DNA of 64,000 nucleotides from Volvox africanus. Its lineage: Eukaryota; Chlorophyta; Chlorophyceae; Chlamydomonadales; Volvocaceae. The first letter of the stretch is position 1, and every line of letters begins with the position of its first letter. Both the position numbers and the translations under genes were made by a program. This document shows, one piece after another, positions 8,062-23,000 of this stretch. The notes beneath the pieces are model-generated. The model was not told the origin of the DNA and ran no database searches. It saw only the letters and a list, made by a program, of their open reading frames with translations. The DNA lies in the NCBI GenBank assembly GCA_030268105.1, contig BSDZ01000079.1, forward strand, positions 310,001-374,000, given 5' to 3'.

Positions 8062-11000
8062 CTTTTCACCGACGACTCCACGAACGCCATCGCCATCACC
8101 ACCGCCACCACCAAAGCACCACCATCATGCCTAACAACGAGGGGGGGGGAGAAGGGGGAAAAGGAGGGCACACGGGAGGGAGGGAGTGAGATCGGGAGGG
8201 AAGTAGGTACGGCACCGATACTTACCTTTTCACCGACGACTCCACGAACGCCATCGCCACCACCACCGCCACCACCAAAGCACCACCATCATGCCTAACA
8301 ACGAGGGGGGGGAGAAGGGGGAAAAGGAGGGCACACGGGAGGGAGGGAGTGAGATCGGGAGGGAAGTAGGTACGGCACCGATACTTACCTTTTCACCGAC
8401 GACTCCACGAACGCCATCGCCATCACCACCGCCACCACCAAAGCACCACCATCATGCCTAACAACGAGGGGGGGGGAGAAGGGGGAAAAGGAGGGCACAC
8501 GGGAGGGAGGGAGTGAGATCGGGAGGGAAGTAGGTACGGTACCGATACTTACCTTTTCACCGACGACTCCAAGAACATCGCCATCACCACCGCCACCACC
8601 AAAGCACCACCATCATGCCTAACAACGAGGGGGGGGGAGAAGGGGGAAAAGGAGGGCACACGGGAGGGAGGGAGTGAAATCGGGAGGGAAGTAGGTACGG
8701 CACCGATACTTACCTTTTCACCGACGACTCCACGAACGCCATCGCCATCACCACCGCCACCACCAAAGCACCACCATCATGCCTAACAACGAGGGGGGGG
8801 GAGAAGGGGGAAAAGGAGGGCACACGGGAGGGAGGGAGTGAGATCGGGAGGGAAGTAGGTACGGTACCGATACTTACCTTTTCACCGACGACTCCAAGAA
8901 CATCGCCATCACCACCGCCACCACCAAAGCACCACCATCATGCCTAACAACGAGGGGGGGGGAGAAGGGGGAAAAGGAGGGCACACGGGAGGGAGGGAGT
9001 GAGATCGGGAGGGAAGTAGGTACGGTACCGATACTTACCTTTTCACCGACGACTCCACGAACGCAATCGCCATCACCACCGCCACCACCAAAGCACCACC
9101 ATCATGCCTAACAACGAGGGGGGGGGAGAAGGGGGAAAAGGAGGGCACACGGGAGGGAGGGAGTGAAATCGGGAGGGAAGTAGGTACGGCACCGATACTT
9201 ACCTTTTCACCGACGACTCCACGAACGCCATCGCCACCACCACCGCCACCACCAAAGCACCACCATCATGCCTAACAACGAGGGGGGGGGGAGAAGGGGG
9301 AAAAGGAGGGCACACGGGAGGGAGGGAGTGAGATCGGGAGGGAAGTAGGTACGGCACCGATACTTACCTTATCACCGACGACTCCACGAACGCCATCGCC
9401 ACCACCACCGCCACCACCAAAGCACCACCATCATGCCTAACAACGAGGGGGGGGGGGAGAAGGGGGAAAAGGAGGGCACACGGGAGGGAGGGAGTGAGAT
9501 CGGGAGGGAAGAAGGTACGGCACCGATACTTACCTTTTCACCGACGACTCCACGAACGCCATCGCCACCACCACCGCCACCACCAAAGCACCACCATCAT
9601 GCCTAACAACGAGGGGGGGGGAGAAGGGGGAAAAGGAGGGCACACGGGAGGGAGGGAGTGAGATCGGGAGGGAAGTAGGTACGGCACCGATACTTACCTT
9701 TTCACCGACGACTCCAAGAACGCCATCGCCACCACCACCGCCACCACCAAAGCACCACCATCATGCCTAACAACGAGGGGGGGGAGAAGGGGGAAAAGGA
9801 GGGCACACGGGAGGGAGGGAGTGAGATCGGGAGGGAAGTAGGTACGGCACCGATACTTACCTTTTCACCGACGACTCCAAGAACGCCATCGCCACCACCA
9901 CCGCCACCACCAAAGCACCACCATCATGCCTAACAACGAGGGGGGGGGAGAAGGGGGAAAAGGAGGGCACACGGGAGGGAGGGAGTGAGATCGGGAGGGA
10001 AGTAGGTACGGCACCGATACTTACCTTTTCACCGACGACTCCACGAACGCCATCGCCATCACCACCGCCACCACCAAAGCACCACCATCATGCCTAACAA
10101 CGAGGGGGGGGGGAGAAGGGGGAAAAGGAGGGCACACGGGAGGGAGGGAGTGAGATCGGGAGGGAAGTAGGTACGGTACCGATACTTACCTTTTCACCGA
10201 CGACTCCAAGAACATCGCCATCACCACCGCCACCACCAAAGCACCACCATCATGCCTAACAACGAGGGGGGGGGAGAAGGGGGAAAAGGAGGGCACACGG
10301 GAGGGAGGGAGTGAGATCGGGAGGGAAGTAGGTACGGCACCGATACTTACCTTTTCACCGACGACTCCACGAACGCCATCGCCATCACCACCGCCACCAC
10401 CAAAGCACCACCATCATGCCTAACAACGAGGGGGGGGGGAGAAGGGGGAAAAGGAGGGCACACGGGAGGGAGGGAGTGAGATCGGGAGAGAAGTAGGTAC
10501 GGCACCGATACTTACCTTTTCACCGACGACTCCACGAACGCCATCGCCACCACCACCGCCACCACCAAAGCACCACCATCATGCCTAACAACGAGGGGGG
10601 GGGAGAAGGGGGAAAAGGAGGGCACACGGGAGGGAGGGAGTGAGATCGGGAGGGAAGTAGGTACGGCACCGATACTTACCTTTTCACCGACGACTCCAAG
10701 AACGCCATCGCCACCACCACCGCCACCACCAAAGCACCACCATCATGCCTAACAACGAGGGGGGGGGGAGAAGGGGGAAAAGGAGGGCACACGGGAGGGA
10801 GGGAGTGAGATCGGGAGGGAAGTAGGTACGGCACCGATACTTACCTTATCACCGACGACTCCACGAACGCCATCGCCACCACCACCGCCACCACCAAAGC
10901 ACCACCATCATGCCTAACAACGAGGGGGGGGGGAGAAGGGGGAAAAGGAGGGCACACGGGAGGGAGGGAGTGAAGATCGGGAGGGAAGTAGGTACGGCAC

Positions 11001-14000
11001 CGATACTTACCTTTTCACCGACGACTCCACGAACGCCATCGCCATCACCACCGCCACCACCAAAGCACCACCATCATGCCTAACAACGAGGGGGGGGGGA
11101 GAAGGGGGAAAAGGAGGGCACACGGGAGGGAGGGAGTGAGATCGGGAGGGAAGTAGGTACGGTACCGATACTTACCTTTTCACCGACGACTCCAAGAACA
11201 TCGCCATCACCACCGCCACCACCAAAGCACCACCATCATGCCTAACAACGAGGGGGGGGGAGAAGGGGGAAAAGGAGGGCACACGGGAGGGAGGGAGTGA
11301 AATCGGGAGGGAAGTAGGTACGGCACCGATACTTACCTTTTCACCGACGACTCCACGAACGCCATCGCCATCACCACCGCCACCACCAAAGCACCACCAT
11401 CATGCCTAACAACGAGGGGGGGGGGAGAAGGGGGAAAAGGAGGGCACACGGGAGGGAGGGAGTGAGATCGGGAGAGAAGTAGGTACGGCACCGATACTTA
11501 CCTTTTCACCGACGACTCCACGAACGCCATCGCCATCACCACCGCCACCACCAAAGCACCACCATCATGCCTAACAACGAGGGGGGGGGAGAAGGGGGAA
11601 AAGGAGGGCACACGGGAGGGAGGGAGTGAGATCGGGAGGGAAGTAGGTACGGCACCGATACTTACCTTTTCACCGACGACTCCACGAACGCCATCGCCAC
11701 CACCACCGCCACCACCAAAGCACCACCATCATGCCTAACAACGAGGGGGGGGGAGAAGGGGGAAAAGGAGGGCACACGGGAGGGAGGGAGTGAGATCGGG
11801 AGGGAAGTAGGTACGGCACCGATACTTACCTTTTCACCGACGACTCCAAGAACCATCGCCATCACCACCGCCACCACCAAAGCACCACCATCATGCCTAA
11901 CAACGAGGGGGGGGGAGAAGGGGGAAAAGGAGGGCACACGGGAGGGAGGGAGTGAAATCGGGAGGGAAGTAGGTACGGCACCGATACTTACCTTTTCACC
12001 GACGACTCCACGAACGCCATCGCCATCACCACCGCCACCACCAAAGCACCACCATCATGCCTAACAACGAGGGGGGGGGGAGAAGGGGGAAAAGGAGGGC
12101 ACACGGGAGGGAGGGAGTGAGATCGGGAGGAGAAGTAGGTACGGCACCGATACTTACCTTTTCACCGACGACTCCACGAACGCCATCGCCATCACCACCG
12201 CCACCACCAAAGCACCACCATCATGCCTAACAACGAGGGGGGGGGAGAAGGGGGAAAAGGAGGGCACACGGGAGGGAGGGAGTGAGATCGGGAGGGAAGT
12301 AGGTACGGCACCGATACTTACCTTTTCACCGACGACTCCACGAACGCCATCGCCACCACCACCGCCACCACCAAAGCACCACCATCATGCCTAACAACGA
12401 GGGGGGGGGAGAAGGGGGAAAAGGAGGGCACACGGGAGGGAGGGAGTGAGATCGGGAGGGAAGTAGGTACGGCACCGATACTTACCTTTTCACCGACGAC
12501 TCCACGAACGCCATCGCCACCACCACCGCCACCACCAAAGCACCACCATCATGCCTAACAACGAGGGGGGGGGGAGAAGGGGGAAAAGGAGGGCACACGG
12601 GAGGGAGGGAGTGAGATCGGGAGGGAAGTAGATACGGTACCGATACTTACCTTTTCACCGACGACTCCAAGAACATCGCCATCACCACCGCCACCACCAA
12701 AGCACCACCATCATGCCTAACAACGAGGGGGGGGGAGAAGGGGGAAAAGGAGGGCACACGGGAGGGAGGGAGTGAAATCGGGAGGGAAGTAGGTACGGCA
12801 CCGATACTTACCTTTTCACCGACGACTCCACGAACGCCATCGCCATCACCACCGCCACCACCAAAGCACCACCATCATGCCTAACAACGAGGGGGGGGGA
12901 GAAGGGGGAAAAGGAGGGCACACGGGAGGGAGGGAGTGAGATCGGGAGGGAAGTAGGTACGGCACCGATACTTACCTTTTCACCGACGACTCCACGAACG
13001 CCATCGCCACCACCACCGCCACCACCAAAGCACCACCATCATGCCTAACAACGAGGGGGGGGGAGAAGGGGGAAAAGGAGGGCACACGGGAGGGAGGGAG
13101 TGAGATCGGGAGGGAAGTAGGTACGGCACCGATACTTACCTTTTCACCGACGACTCCACGAACGCCATCGCCACCACCACCGCCACCACCAAAGCACCAC
13201 CATCATGCCTAACAACGAGGGGGGGGGGAGAAGGGGGAAAAGGAGGGCACACGGGAGGGAGGGAGTGAGATCGGGAGGGAAGTAGATACGGTACCGATAC
13301 TTACCTTTTCACCGACGACTCCAAGAACATCGCCATCACCACCGCCACCACCAAAGCACCACCATCATGCCTAACAACGAGGGGGGGGGAGAAGGGGGAA
13401 AAGGAGGGCACACGGGAGGGAGGGAGTGAGATCGGGAGGGAAGTAGGTACGGCACCGATACTTACCTTTTCACCGACGACTCCACGAACGCCATCGCCAC
13501 CACCACCGCCACCACCAAAGCACCACCATCATGCCTAACAACGAGGGGGGGGAGAAGGGGGAAAAGGAGGGCACACGGGAGGGAGGGAGTGAGATCGGGA
13601 GGGAAGTAGGTACGGCACCGATACTTACCTTTTCACCGACGACTCCACGAACGCCATCGCCATCACCACCGCCACCACCAAAGCACCACCATCATGCCTA
13701 ACAACGAGGGGGGGGGAGAAGGGGGAAAAGGAGGGCACACGGGAGGGAGGGAGTGAGATCGGGAGGGAAGTAGGTACGGCACCGATACTTACCTTTTCAC
13801 CGACGACTCCACGAACGCCATCGCCACCACCACCGCCACCACCAAAGCACCACCATCATGCCTAACAACGAGGGGGGGGGGAGAAGGGGGAAAAGGAGGG
13901 CACACGGGAGGGAGGGAGTGAGATCGGGAGGGAAGTAGGTACGGCACCGATACTTACCTTTTCACCGACGACTCCACGAACGCCATCGCCATCACCACCG

Positions 14001-17000
14001 CCACCACCAAAGCACCACCATCATGCCTAACAACGAGGGGGGGGGAGAAGGGGGAAAAGGAGGGCACACGGGAGGGAGGGAGTGAAATCGGGAGGGAAGT
14101 AGGTACGGCACCGATACTTACCTTTTCACCGACGACTCCACGAACGCCATCGCCATCACCACCGCCACCACCAAAGCACCACCATCATGCCTAACAACGA
14201 GGGGGGGGGAGAAGGGGGAAAAGGAGGGCACACGGGAGGGAGGGAGTGAGATCGGGAGGGAAGTAGGTACGGCACCGATACTTACCTTTTCACCGACGAC
14301 TCCACGAACGCCATCGCCACCACCACCGCCACCACCAAAGCACCACCATCATGCCTAACAACGAGGGGGGGGGAGAAGGGGGAAAAGGAGGGCACACGGG
14401 AGGGAGGGAGTGAGATCGGGAGGAGAAGTAGGTACGGCACCGATACTTACCTTTTCACCGACGACTCCACGAACGCCATCGCCACCACCACCGCCACCAC
14501 CAAAGCACCACCATCATGCCTAACAACGAGGGGGGGGAGAAGGGGGAAAAGGAGGGCACACGGGAGGGAGGGAGTGAGATCGGGAGGGAAGTAGGTACGG
14601 CACCGATACTTACCTTTTCACCGACGACTCCAAGAACGCCATCGCCACCACCACCGCCACCACCAAAGCACCACCATCATGCCTAACAACGAGGGGGGGG
14701 AGAAGGGGGAAAAGGAGGGCACACGGGAGGGAGGGAGTGAGATCGGGAGGGAAGAAGGTACGGCACCGATACTTACCTTTTCACCGACGACTCCACGAAC
14801 GCCATCGCCACCACCACCGCCACCACCAAAGCACCACCATCATGCCTAACAACGAGGGGGGGGGAGAAGGGGGAAAAGGAGGGCACACGGGAGGGAGGGA
14901 GTGAGATCGGGAGGGAAGTAGGTACGGCACCGATACTTACCTTTTCACCGACGACTCCACGAACGCCATCGCCACCACCACCGCCACCACCAAAGCACCA
15001 CCATCATGCCTAACAACGAGGGGGGGGGGAGAAGGGGGAAAAGGAGGGCACACGGGAGGGAGGGAGTGAGATCGGGAGGGAAGTAGGTACGGCACCGATA
15101 CTTACCTTTTCACCGACGACTCCACGAACGCCATCGCCATCACCACCGCCACCACCAAAGCACCACCATCATGCCTAACAACGAGGGGGGGGAGAAGGGG
15201 GAAAAGGAGGGCACACGGGAGGGAGGGAGTGAGATCGGGAGGGAAGTAGGTACGGCACCGATACTTACCTTTTCACCGACGACTCCACGAACGCCATCGC
15301 CACCACCACCGCCACCACCAAAGCACCACCATCATGCCTAACAACGAGGGGGGGGGAGAAGGGGGAAAAGGAGGGCACACGGGAGGGAGGGAGTGAGATC
15401 GGGAGGGAAGTAGGTACGGTACCGATACTTACCTTTTCACCGACGACTCCAAGAACCATCGCCATCACCACCGCCACCACCAAAGCACCACCATCATGCC
15501 TAACAACGAGGGGGGGGGAGAAGGGGGAAAAGGAGGGCACACGGGAGGGAGGGAGTGAGATCGGGAGGGAAGTAGGTACGGCACCGATACTTACCTTTTC
15601 ACCGACGACTCCACGAACGCCATCGCCACCACCACCGCCACCACCAAAGCACCACCATCATGCCTAACAACGAGGGGGGGGGGAGAAGGGGGAAAAGGAG
15701 GGCACACGGGAGGGAGGGAGTGAGATCGGGAGGGAAGTAGGTACGGCACCGATACTTACCTTTTTGCACCGACGACTCCACGAACGCCATCGCCATCCAC
15801 CACCGCCACCACCAAAGCACCACCATCATGCCTAACAACGAGGGGGGGGGGAGAAGGGGGAAAAGGAGGGCACACGGGAGGGAGGGAGTGAGATCGGGAG
15901 GGAAGTAGGTACGGCACCGATACTTACCTTTTCACCGACGACTCCAAGAACGCCATCGCCACCACCACCGCCACCACCAAAGCACCACCATCATGCCTAA
16001 CAACGAGGGGGGGGAGAAGGGGGAAAAGGAGGGCACACGGGAGGGAGGGAGTGAGATCGGGAGGGAAGTAGGTACGGCACCGATACTTACCTTTTCACCG
16101 ACGACTCCAAGAACGCCATCGCCACCACCACCGCCACCACCAAAGCACCACCATCATGCCTAACAACGAGGGGGGGGAGAAGGGGGAAAAGGAGGGCACA
16201 CGGGAGGGAGGGAGTGAGATCGGGAGGGAAGTAGGTACGGCACCGATACTTACCTTTTCACCGACGACTCCACGAACGCCATCGCCACCACCACCGCCAC
16301 CACCAAAGCACCACCATCACGCCTAACAACGAGGGGGGGGAGAAGGGGGAAAAGGAGGGCACACGGGAGGGAGGGAGTGAGATCGGGAGGGAAGTAGGTA
16401 CGGCACCGATACTTACCTTTTCACCGACGACTCCACGAACGCCATCCGCCATCACCACCGCCACCACCAAAGCACCACCATCATGCCTAACAACGAGGGG
16501 GGGGGAGAAGGGGGAAAAGGAGGGCACACGGGAGGGAGGGAGTGAGATCGGGAGGGAAGTAGGTACGGTACCGATACTTACCTTTTCACCGACGACTCCA
16601 AGAACCATCGCCATCACCACCGCCACCACCAAAGCACCACCATCATGCCTAACAACGAGGGGGGGGGAGAAGGGGGAAAAGGAGGGCACACGGGAGGGAG
16701 GGAGTGAGATCGGGAGGGAAGTAGATACGGTACCGATACTTACCTTTTCACCGACGACTCCAAGAACCATCGCCATCACCACCGCCACCACCAAAGCACC
16801 ACCATCATGCCTAACAACGAGGGGGGGGGAGAAGGGGGAAAAGGAGGGCACACGGGAGGGAGGGAGTGAGATCGGGAGGGAAGTAGGTACGGCACCGATA
16901 CTTACCTTTTCACCGACGACTCCACGAACGCCATCGCCACCACCACCGCCACCACCAAAGCACCACCATCATGCCTAACAACGAGGGGGGGGGAGAAGGG

Positions 17001-20000
17001 GGAAAAGGAGGGCACACGGGAGGGAGGGAGTGAGATCGGGAGGGAAGTAGGTACGGCACCGATACTTACCTTTTCACCGACGACTCCACGAACGCCATCG
17101 CCACCACCACCGCCACCACCAAAGCACCACCATCATGCCTAACAACGAGGGGGGGGGAGAAGGGGGAAAAGGAGGGCACACGGGAGGGAGGGAGTGAGAT
17201 CGGGAGGGAAGAAGGTACGGCACCGATACTTACCTTTTCACCGACGACTCCAAGAACGCCATCGCCACCACCACCGCCACCACCAAAGCACCACCATCAT
17301 GCCTAACAACGAGGGGGGGGAGAAGGGGGAAAAGGAGGGCACACGGGAGGGAGGGAGTGAGATCGGGAGGGAAGTAGGTACGGCACCGATACTTACCTTT
17401 TCACCGACGACTCCACGAACGCCATCGCCACCACCACCGCCACCACCAAAGCACCACCATCATGCCTAACAACGAGGGGGGGGGAGAAGGGGGAAAAGGA
17501 GGGCACACGGGAGGGAGGGAGTGAGATCGGGAGGGAAGTAGGTACGGCACCGATACTTACCTTTTCACCGACGACTCCAAGAACGCCATCGCCATCACCA
17601 CCGCCATCACCAAAGCACCACCATCATGCCTAACAACGAGGGGGGGGGAGAAGGGGGAAAAGGAGGGCACACGGGAGGGAGGGAGTGAGATCGGGAGGGA
17701 AGTAGGTACGGCACCGATACTTACCTTTTCACCGACGACTCCAAGAACGCCATCGCCATCACCACCGCCACCACCAAAGCACCACCATCATGCCTAACAA
17801 CGAGGGGGGGGGAGAAGGGGGAAAAGGAGGGCACACGGGAGGGAGGGAGTGAGATCGGGAGAGAAGTAGGTACGGCACCGATACTTACCTTTTCACCGAC
17901 GACTCCACGAACGCCATCGCCACCACCACCGCCACCACCAAAGTACCACCATCATGCCTAACAACGAGGGGGGGGGAGAAGGGGGAAAAGGAGGGCACAC
18001 GGGAGGGAGGGAGTGAGATCGGGAGGGAAGTAGGTACGGCACCGATACTTACCTTTTGCCGACGACTCCAAGAACATCGCCATCACCACCGCCACCACCA
18101 AAGCACCACCATCATGCCTAACAACGAGGGGGGGGGAGAAGGGGGAAAAGGAGGGCACACGGGAGGGAGGGAGTGAGATCGGGAGGGAAGTAGGTACGGC
18201 ACCGATACTTACCTTTTCACCGACGACTCCACGAACGCCATCGCCACCACCACCGCCACCACCAAAGCACCACCATCATGCCTAACAACGAGGGGGGGGG
18301 AGAAGGGGGAAAAGGAGGGCACACGGGAGGGAGGGAGTGAGATCGGGAGGGAAGTAGGTACGGCACCGATACTTACCTTTTCACCGACGACTCCACGAAC
18401 GCCATCGCCACCACCACCGCCACCACCAAAGTACCACCATCATGCCTAACAACGAGGGGGGGGGAGAAGGGGGAAAAGGAGGGCACACGGGAGGGAGGGA
18501 GTGAGATCGGGAGGGAAGTAGGTACGGCACCGATACTTACCTTTTGCCCGACGACTCCACGAACGCCATCGCCATCACCACCGCCACCACCAAAGCACCA
18601 CCATCATGCCTAACAACGAGGGGGGGGGAGAAGGGGGAAAAGGAGGGCACACGGGAGGGAGGGAGTGAGATCGGGAGGGAAGTAGGTACGGCACCGATAC
18701 TTACCTTTTCACCGACGACTCCACGAACGCCATCGCCATCACCACCGCCACCACCAAAGCACCACCATCATGCCTAACAACGAGGGGGGGGGAGAAGGGG
18801 GAAAAGGAGGGCACACGGGAGGGAGGGAGTGAGATCGGGAGGGAAGTAGGTACGGCACCGATACTTACCTTTTCACCGACGACTCCACGAACGCCATCGC
18901 CACCACCACCGCCACCACCAAAGCACCACCATCATGCCTAACAACGAGGGGGGGGGAGAAGGGGGAAAAGGAGGGCACACGGGAGGGAGGGAGTGAGATC
19001 GGGAGGGAAGTAGGTACGGCACCGATACTTACCTTTTCACCGACGACTCCAAGAACGCCATCGCCATCACCACCGCCACCACCAAAGCACCACCATCATG
19101 CCTAACAACGAGGGGGGGGGAGAAGGGGGAAAAGGAGGGCACACGGGAGGGAGGGAGTGAGATCGGGAGGGAAGTAGGTACGGCACCGATACTTACCTTT
19201 TCACCGACGACTCCACGAACGCCATCGCCATCACCACCGCCACCACCAAAGCACCACCATCATGCCTAACAACGAGGGGGGGGGAGAAGGGGGAAAAGGA
19301 GGGCACACGGGAGGGAGGGAGTGAGATCGGGAGGGAAGTAGGTACGGCACCGATACTTACCTTTTCACCGACGACTCCAAGAACGCCATCGCCATCACCA
19401 CCGCCACCACCAAAGCACCACCATCATGCCTAACAACGAGGGGGGGGGAGAAGGGGGAAAAGGAGGGCACACGGGAGGGAGGGAGTGAGATCGGGAGAGA
19501 AGTAGGTACGGCACCGATACTTACCTTTTCACCGACGACTCCACGAACGCCATCGCCACCACCACCGCCACCACCAAAGTACCACCATCATGCCTAACAA
19601 CGAGGGGGGGGGAGAAGGGGGAAAAGGAGGGCACACGGGAGGGAGGGAGTGAGATCGGGAGGGAAGTAGGTACGGCACCGATACTTACCTTTTTGCCGAC
19701 GACTCCAAGAACATCGCCATCACCACCGCCACCACCAAAGCACCACCATCATGCCTAACAACGAGGGGGGGGGAGAAGGGGGAAAAGGAGGGCACACGGG
19801 AGGGAGGGAGTGAGATCGGGAGGGAAGTAGGTACGGCACCGATACTTACCTTTTCACCGACGACTCCACGAACGCCATCGCCACCACCACCGCCACCACC
19901 AAAGCACCACCATCATGCCTAACAACGAGGGGGGGGGAGAAGGGGGAAAAGGAGGGCACACGGGAGGGAGGGAGTGAGATCGGGAGGGAAGTAGGTACGG

Positions 20001-23000
20001 CACCGATACTTACCTTTTCACCGACGACTCCAAGAACCATCGCCACCACCACCGCCACCACCAAAGTACCACCATCATGCCTAACAACGAGGGGGGGGGA
20101 GAAGGGGGAAAAGGAGGGCACACGGGAGGGAGGGAGTGAGATCGGGAGGGAAGTAGGTACGGCACCGATACTTACCTTTTTGCCCGACGACTCCAAGAAC
20201 ATCGCCATCACCACCGCCACCACCAAAGCACCACCATCATGCCTAACAACGAGGGGGGGGGAGAAGGGGGAAAAGGAGGGCACACGGGAGGGAGCGAGTG
20301 AGATCGGGAGAGAAGTAGGTACGGCACCGATACTTACCTTTTCACCGACGACTCCACGAACGCCATCGCCACCACCACCGCCACCACCAAAGCACCACCA
20401 TCATGCCTAACAACGAGGGGGGGGGGAGAAGGGGGAAAAGGAGGGCACACGGGAGGGAGGGAGTGAGATCGGGAGGGAAGTAGGTACGGCACCGATACTT
20501 ACCTTTTCACCGACGACTCCACGAACGCCATCGCCATCACCACCGCCACCACCAAAGCACCACCATCATGCCTAACAACGAGGGGGGGGGAGAAGGGGGA
20601 AAAGGAGGGCACACGGGAGGGAGGGAGTGAGATCGGGAGGGAAGTAGGTACGGCACCGATACTTACCTTTTCACCGACGACTCCACGAACGCAACCGCCA
20701 CCACCACCGCCACCACCAAAGCACCACCATCATGCCTAACAACGAGGGGGGGGGAGAAGGGGGAAAAGGAGGGCACACGGGAGGGAGGGAGTGAGATCGG
20801 GAGGGAAGTAGGTACGGCACCGATACTTACCTTTTCACCGACGACTCCACGAACGCCATCGCCATCACCACCGCCACCACCAAAGCACCACCATCATGCC
20901 TAACAACGAGGGGGGGGGAGAAGGGGGAAAAGGAGGGCACACGGGAGGGAGGGAGTGAGATCGGGAGGGAAGTAGGTACGGCACCGATACTTACCTTTTC
21001 ACCGACGACTCCACGAACGCCATCGCCACCACCACCGCCACCACCAAAGCACCACCATCATGCCTAACAACGAGGGGGGGGGGAGAAGGGGGAAAAGGAG
21101 GGCACACGGGAGGGAGGGAGTGAGATCGGGAGGGAAGTAGGTACGGCACCGATACTTACCTTTTCACCGACGACTCCACGAACGCCATCGCCATCACCAC
21201 CGCCACCACCAAAGCACCACCATCATGCCTAACAACGAGGGGGGGGAGAAGGGGGAAAAGGAGGGCACACGGGAGGGAGGGAGTGAGATCGGGAGGGAAG
21301 TAGGTACGGCACCGATACTTACCTTTTCACCGACGACTCCACGAACGCCATCGCCACCACCACCGCCACCACCAAAGCACCACCATCATGCCTAACAACG
21401 AGGGGGGGGGAGAAGGGGGAAAAGGAGGGCACACGGGAGGGAGGGAGTGAGATCGGGAGGGAAGTAGGTACGGCACCGATACTTACCTTTTCACCGACGA
21501 CTCCACGAACGCCATCGCCATCACCACCGCCACCACCAAAGCACCACCATCATGCCTAACAACGAGGGGGGGGGAGAAGGGGGAAAAGGAGGGCACACGG
21601 GAGGGAGGGAGTGAGATCGGGAGGGAAGTAGGTACGGCACCGATACTTACCTTTTCACCGACGACTCCACGAACGCCATCGCCACCACCACCGCCACCAC
21701 CAAAGCACCACCATCATGCCTAACAACGAGGGGGGGGGAGAAGGGGGAAAAGGAGGGCACACGGGAGGGAGGGAGTGAGATCGGGAGGGAAGTAGGTACG
21801 GCACCGATACTTACCTTTTCACCGACGACTCCACGAACGCCACCGCCATCACCACCGCCACCACCAAAGCACCACCATCATGCCTAACAACGAGGGGGGG
21901 GGGAGAAGGGGGAAAAGGAGGGCACACGGGAGGGAGGGAGTGAGATCGGGAGGGAAGTAGGTACGGCAATGATACTTACCTTTTCACCGACGACTCCACG
22001 AACGCCATCGCCACCACCACCGCCACCATCAAAGCACCACCATCATGCCTAACAACGAGGGGGGGGGAGAAGGGGGAAAAGGAGGGCACACGGGAGGGAG
22101 GGAGTGAGATCGGGAGGGAAGTAGGTACGGCACCGATACTTACCTTTTCACCGACGACTCCACGAACGCCATCGCCACCACCACCGCCACCACCAAAGCA
22201 CCACCATCATGCCTAACAACGAGGGGGGGGAGAAGGGGGAAAAGGAGGGCACACGGGAGGGAGGGAGTGAGATCGGGAGGGAAGTAGGTACGGCACCGAT
22301 ACTTACCTTTTCACCGACGACTCCAAGAACGCCATCGCCATCACCACCGCCACCACCAAAGCACCACCATCATGCCTAACAACGAGGGGGGGGGAGAAGG
22401 GGGAAAAGGAGGGCACACGGGAGGGAGGGAGTGAGATCGGGAGGGAAGTAGGTACGGCACCGATACTTACCTTTTCACCGACGACTCCACGAACGCCATC
22501 GCCATCACCACCGCCACCACCAAAGCACCACCATCATGCCTAACAACGAGGGGGGGGGAGAAGGGGGAAAAGGAGGGCACACGGGAGGGAGGGAGTGAGA
22601 TCGGGAGGGAAGTAGGTACGGCACCGATACTTACCTTTTCACCGACGACTCCAAGAACGCCATCGCCATCACCACCGCCACCACCAAAGCACCACCATCA
22701 TGCCTAACAACGAGGGGGGGGGAGAAGGGGGAAAAGGAGGGCACACGGGAGGGAGGGAGTGAGATCGGGAGAGAAGTAGGTACGGCACCGATACTTACCT
22801 TTTCACCGACGACTCCACGAACGCCATCGCCACCACCACCGCCACCACCAAAGTACCACCATCATGCCTAACAACGAGGGGGGGGGAGAAGGGGGAAAAG
22901 GAGGGCACACGGGAGGGAGGGAGTGAGATCGGGAGGGAAGTAGGTACGGCACCGATACTTACCTTTTTGCCGACGACTCCAAGAACATCGCCATCACCAC

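Noticed and set aside
16258..16851. 197-codon minus-strand ORF (and similar frames at 11662, 15265, 19846) as genes
   Set aside because: They read through introns of the repeat (SFSPFSPPL, SLPISLPPS from the pyrimidine tract) and exist only where a unit has an indel.
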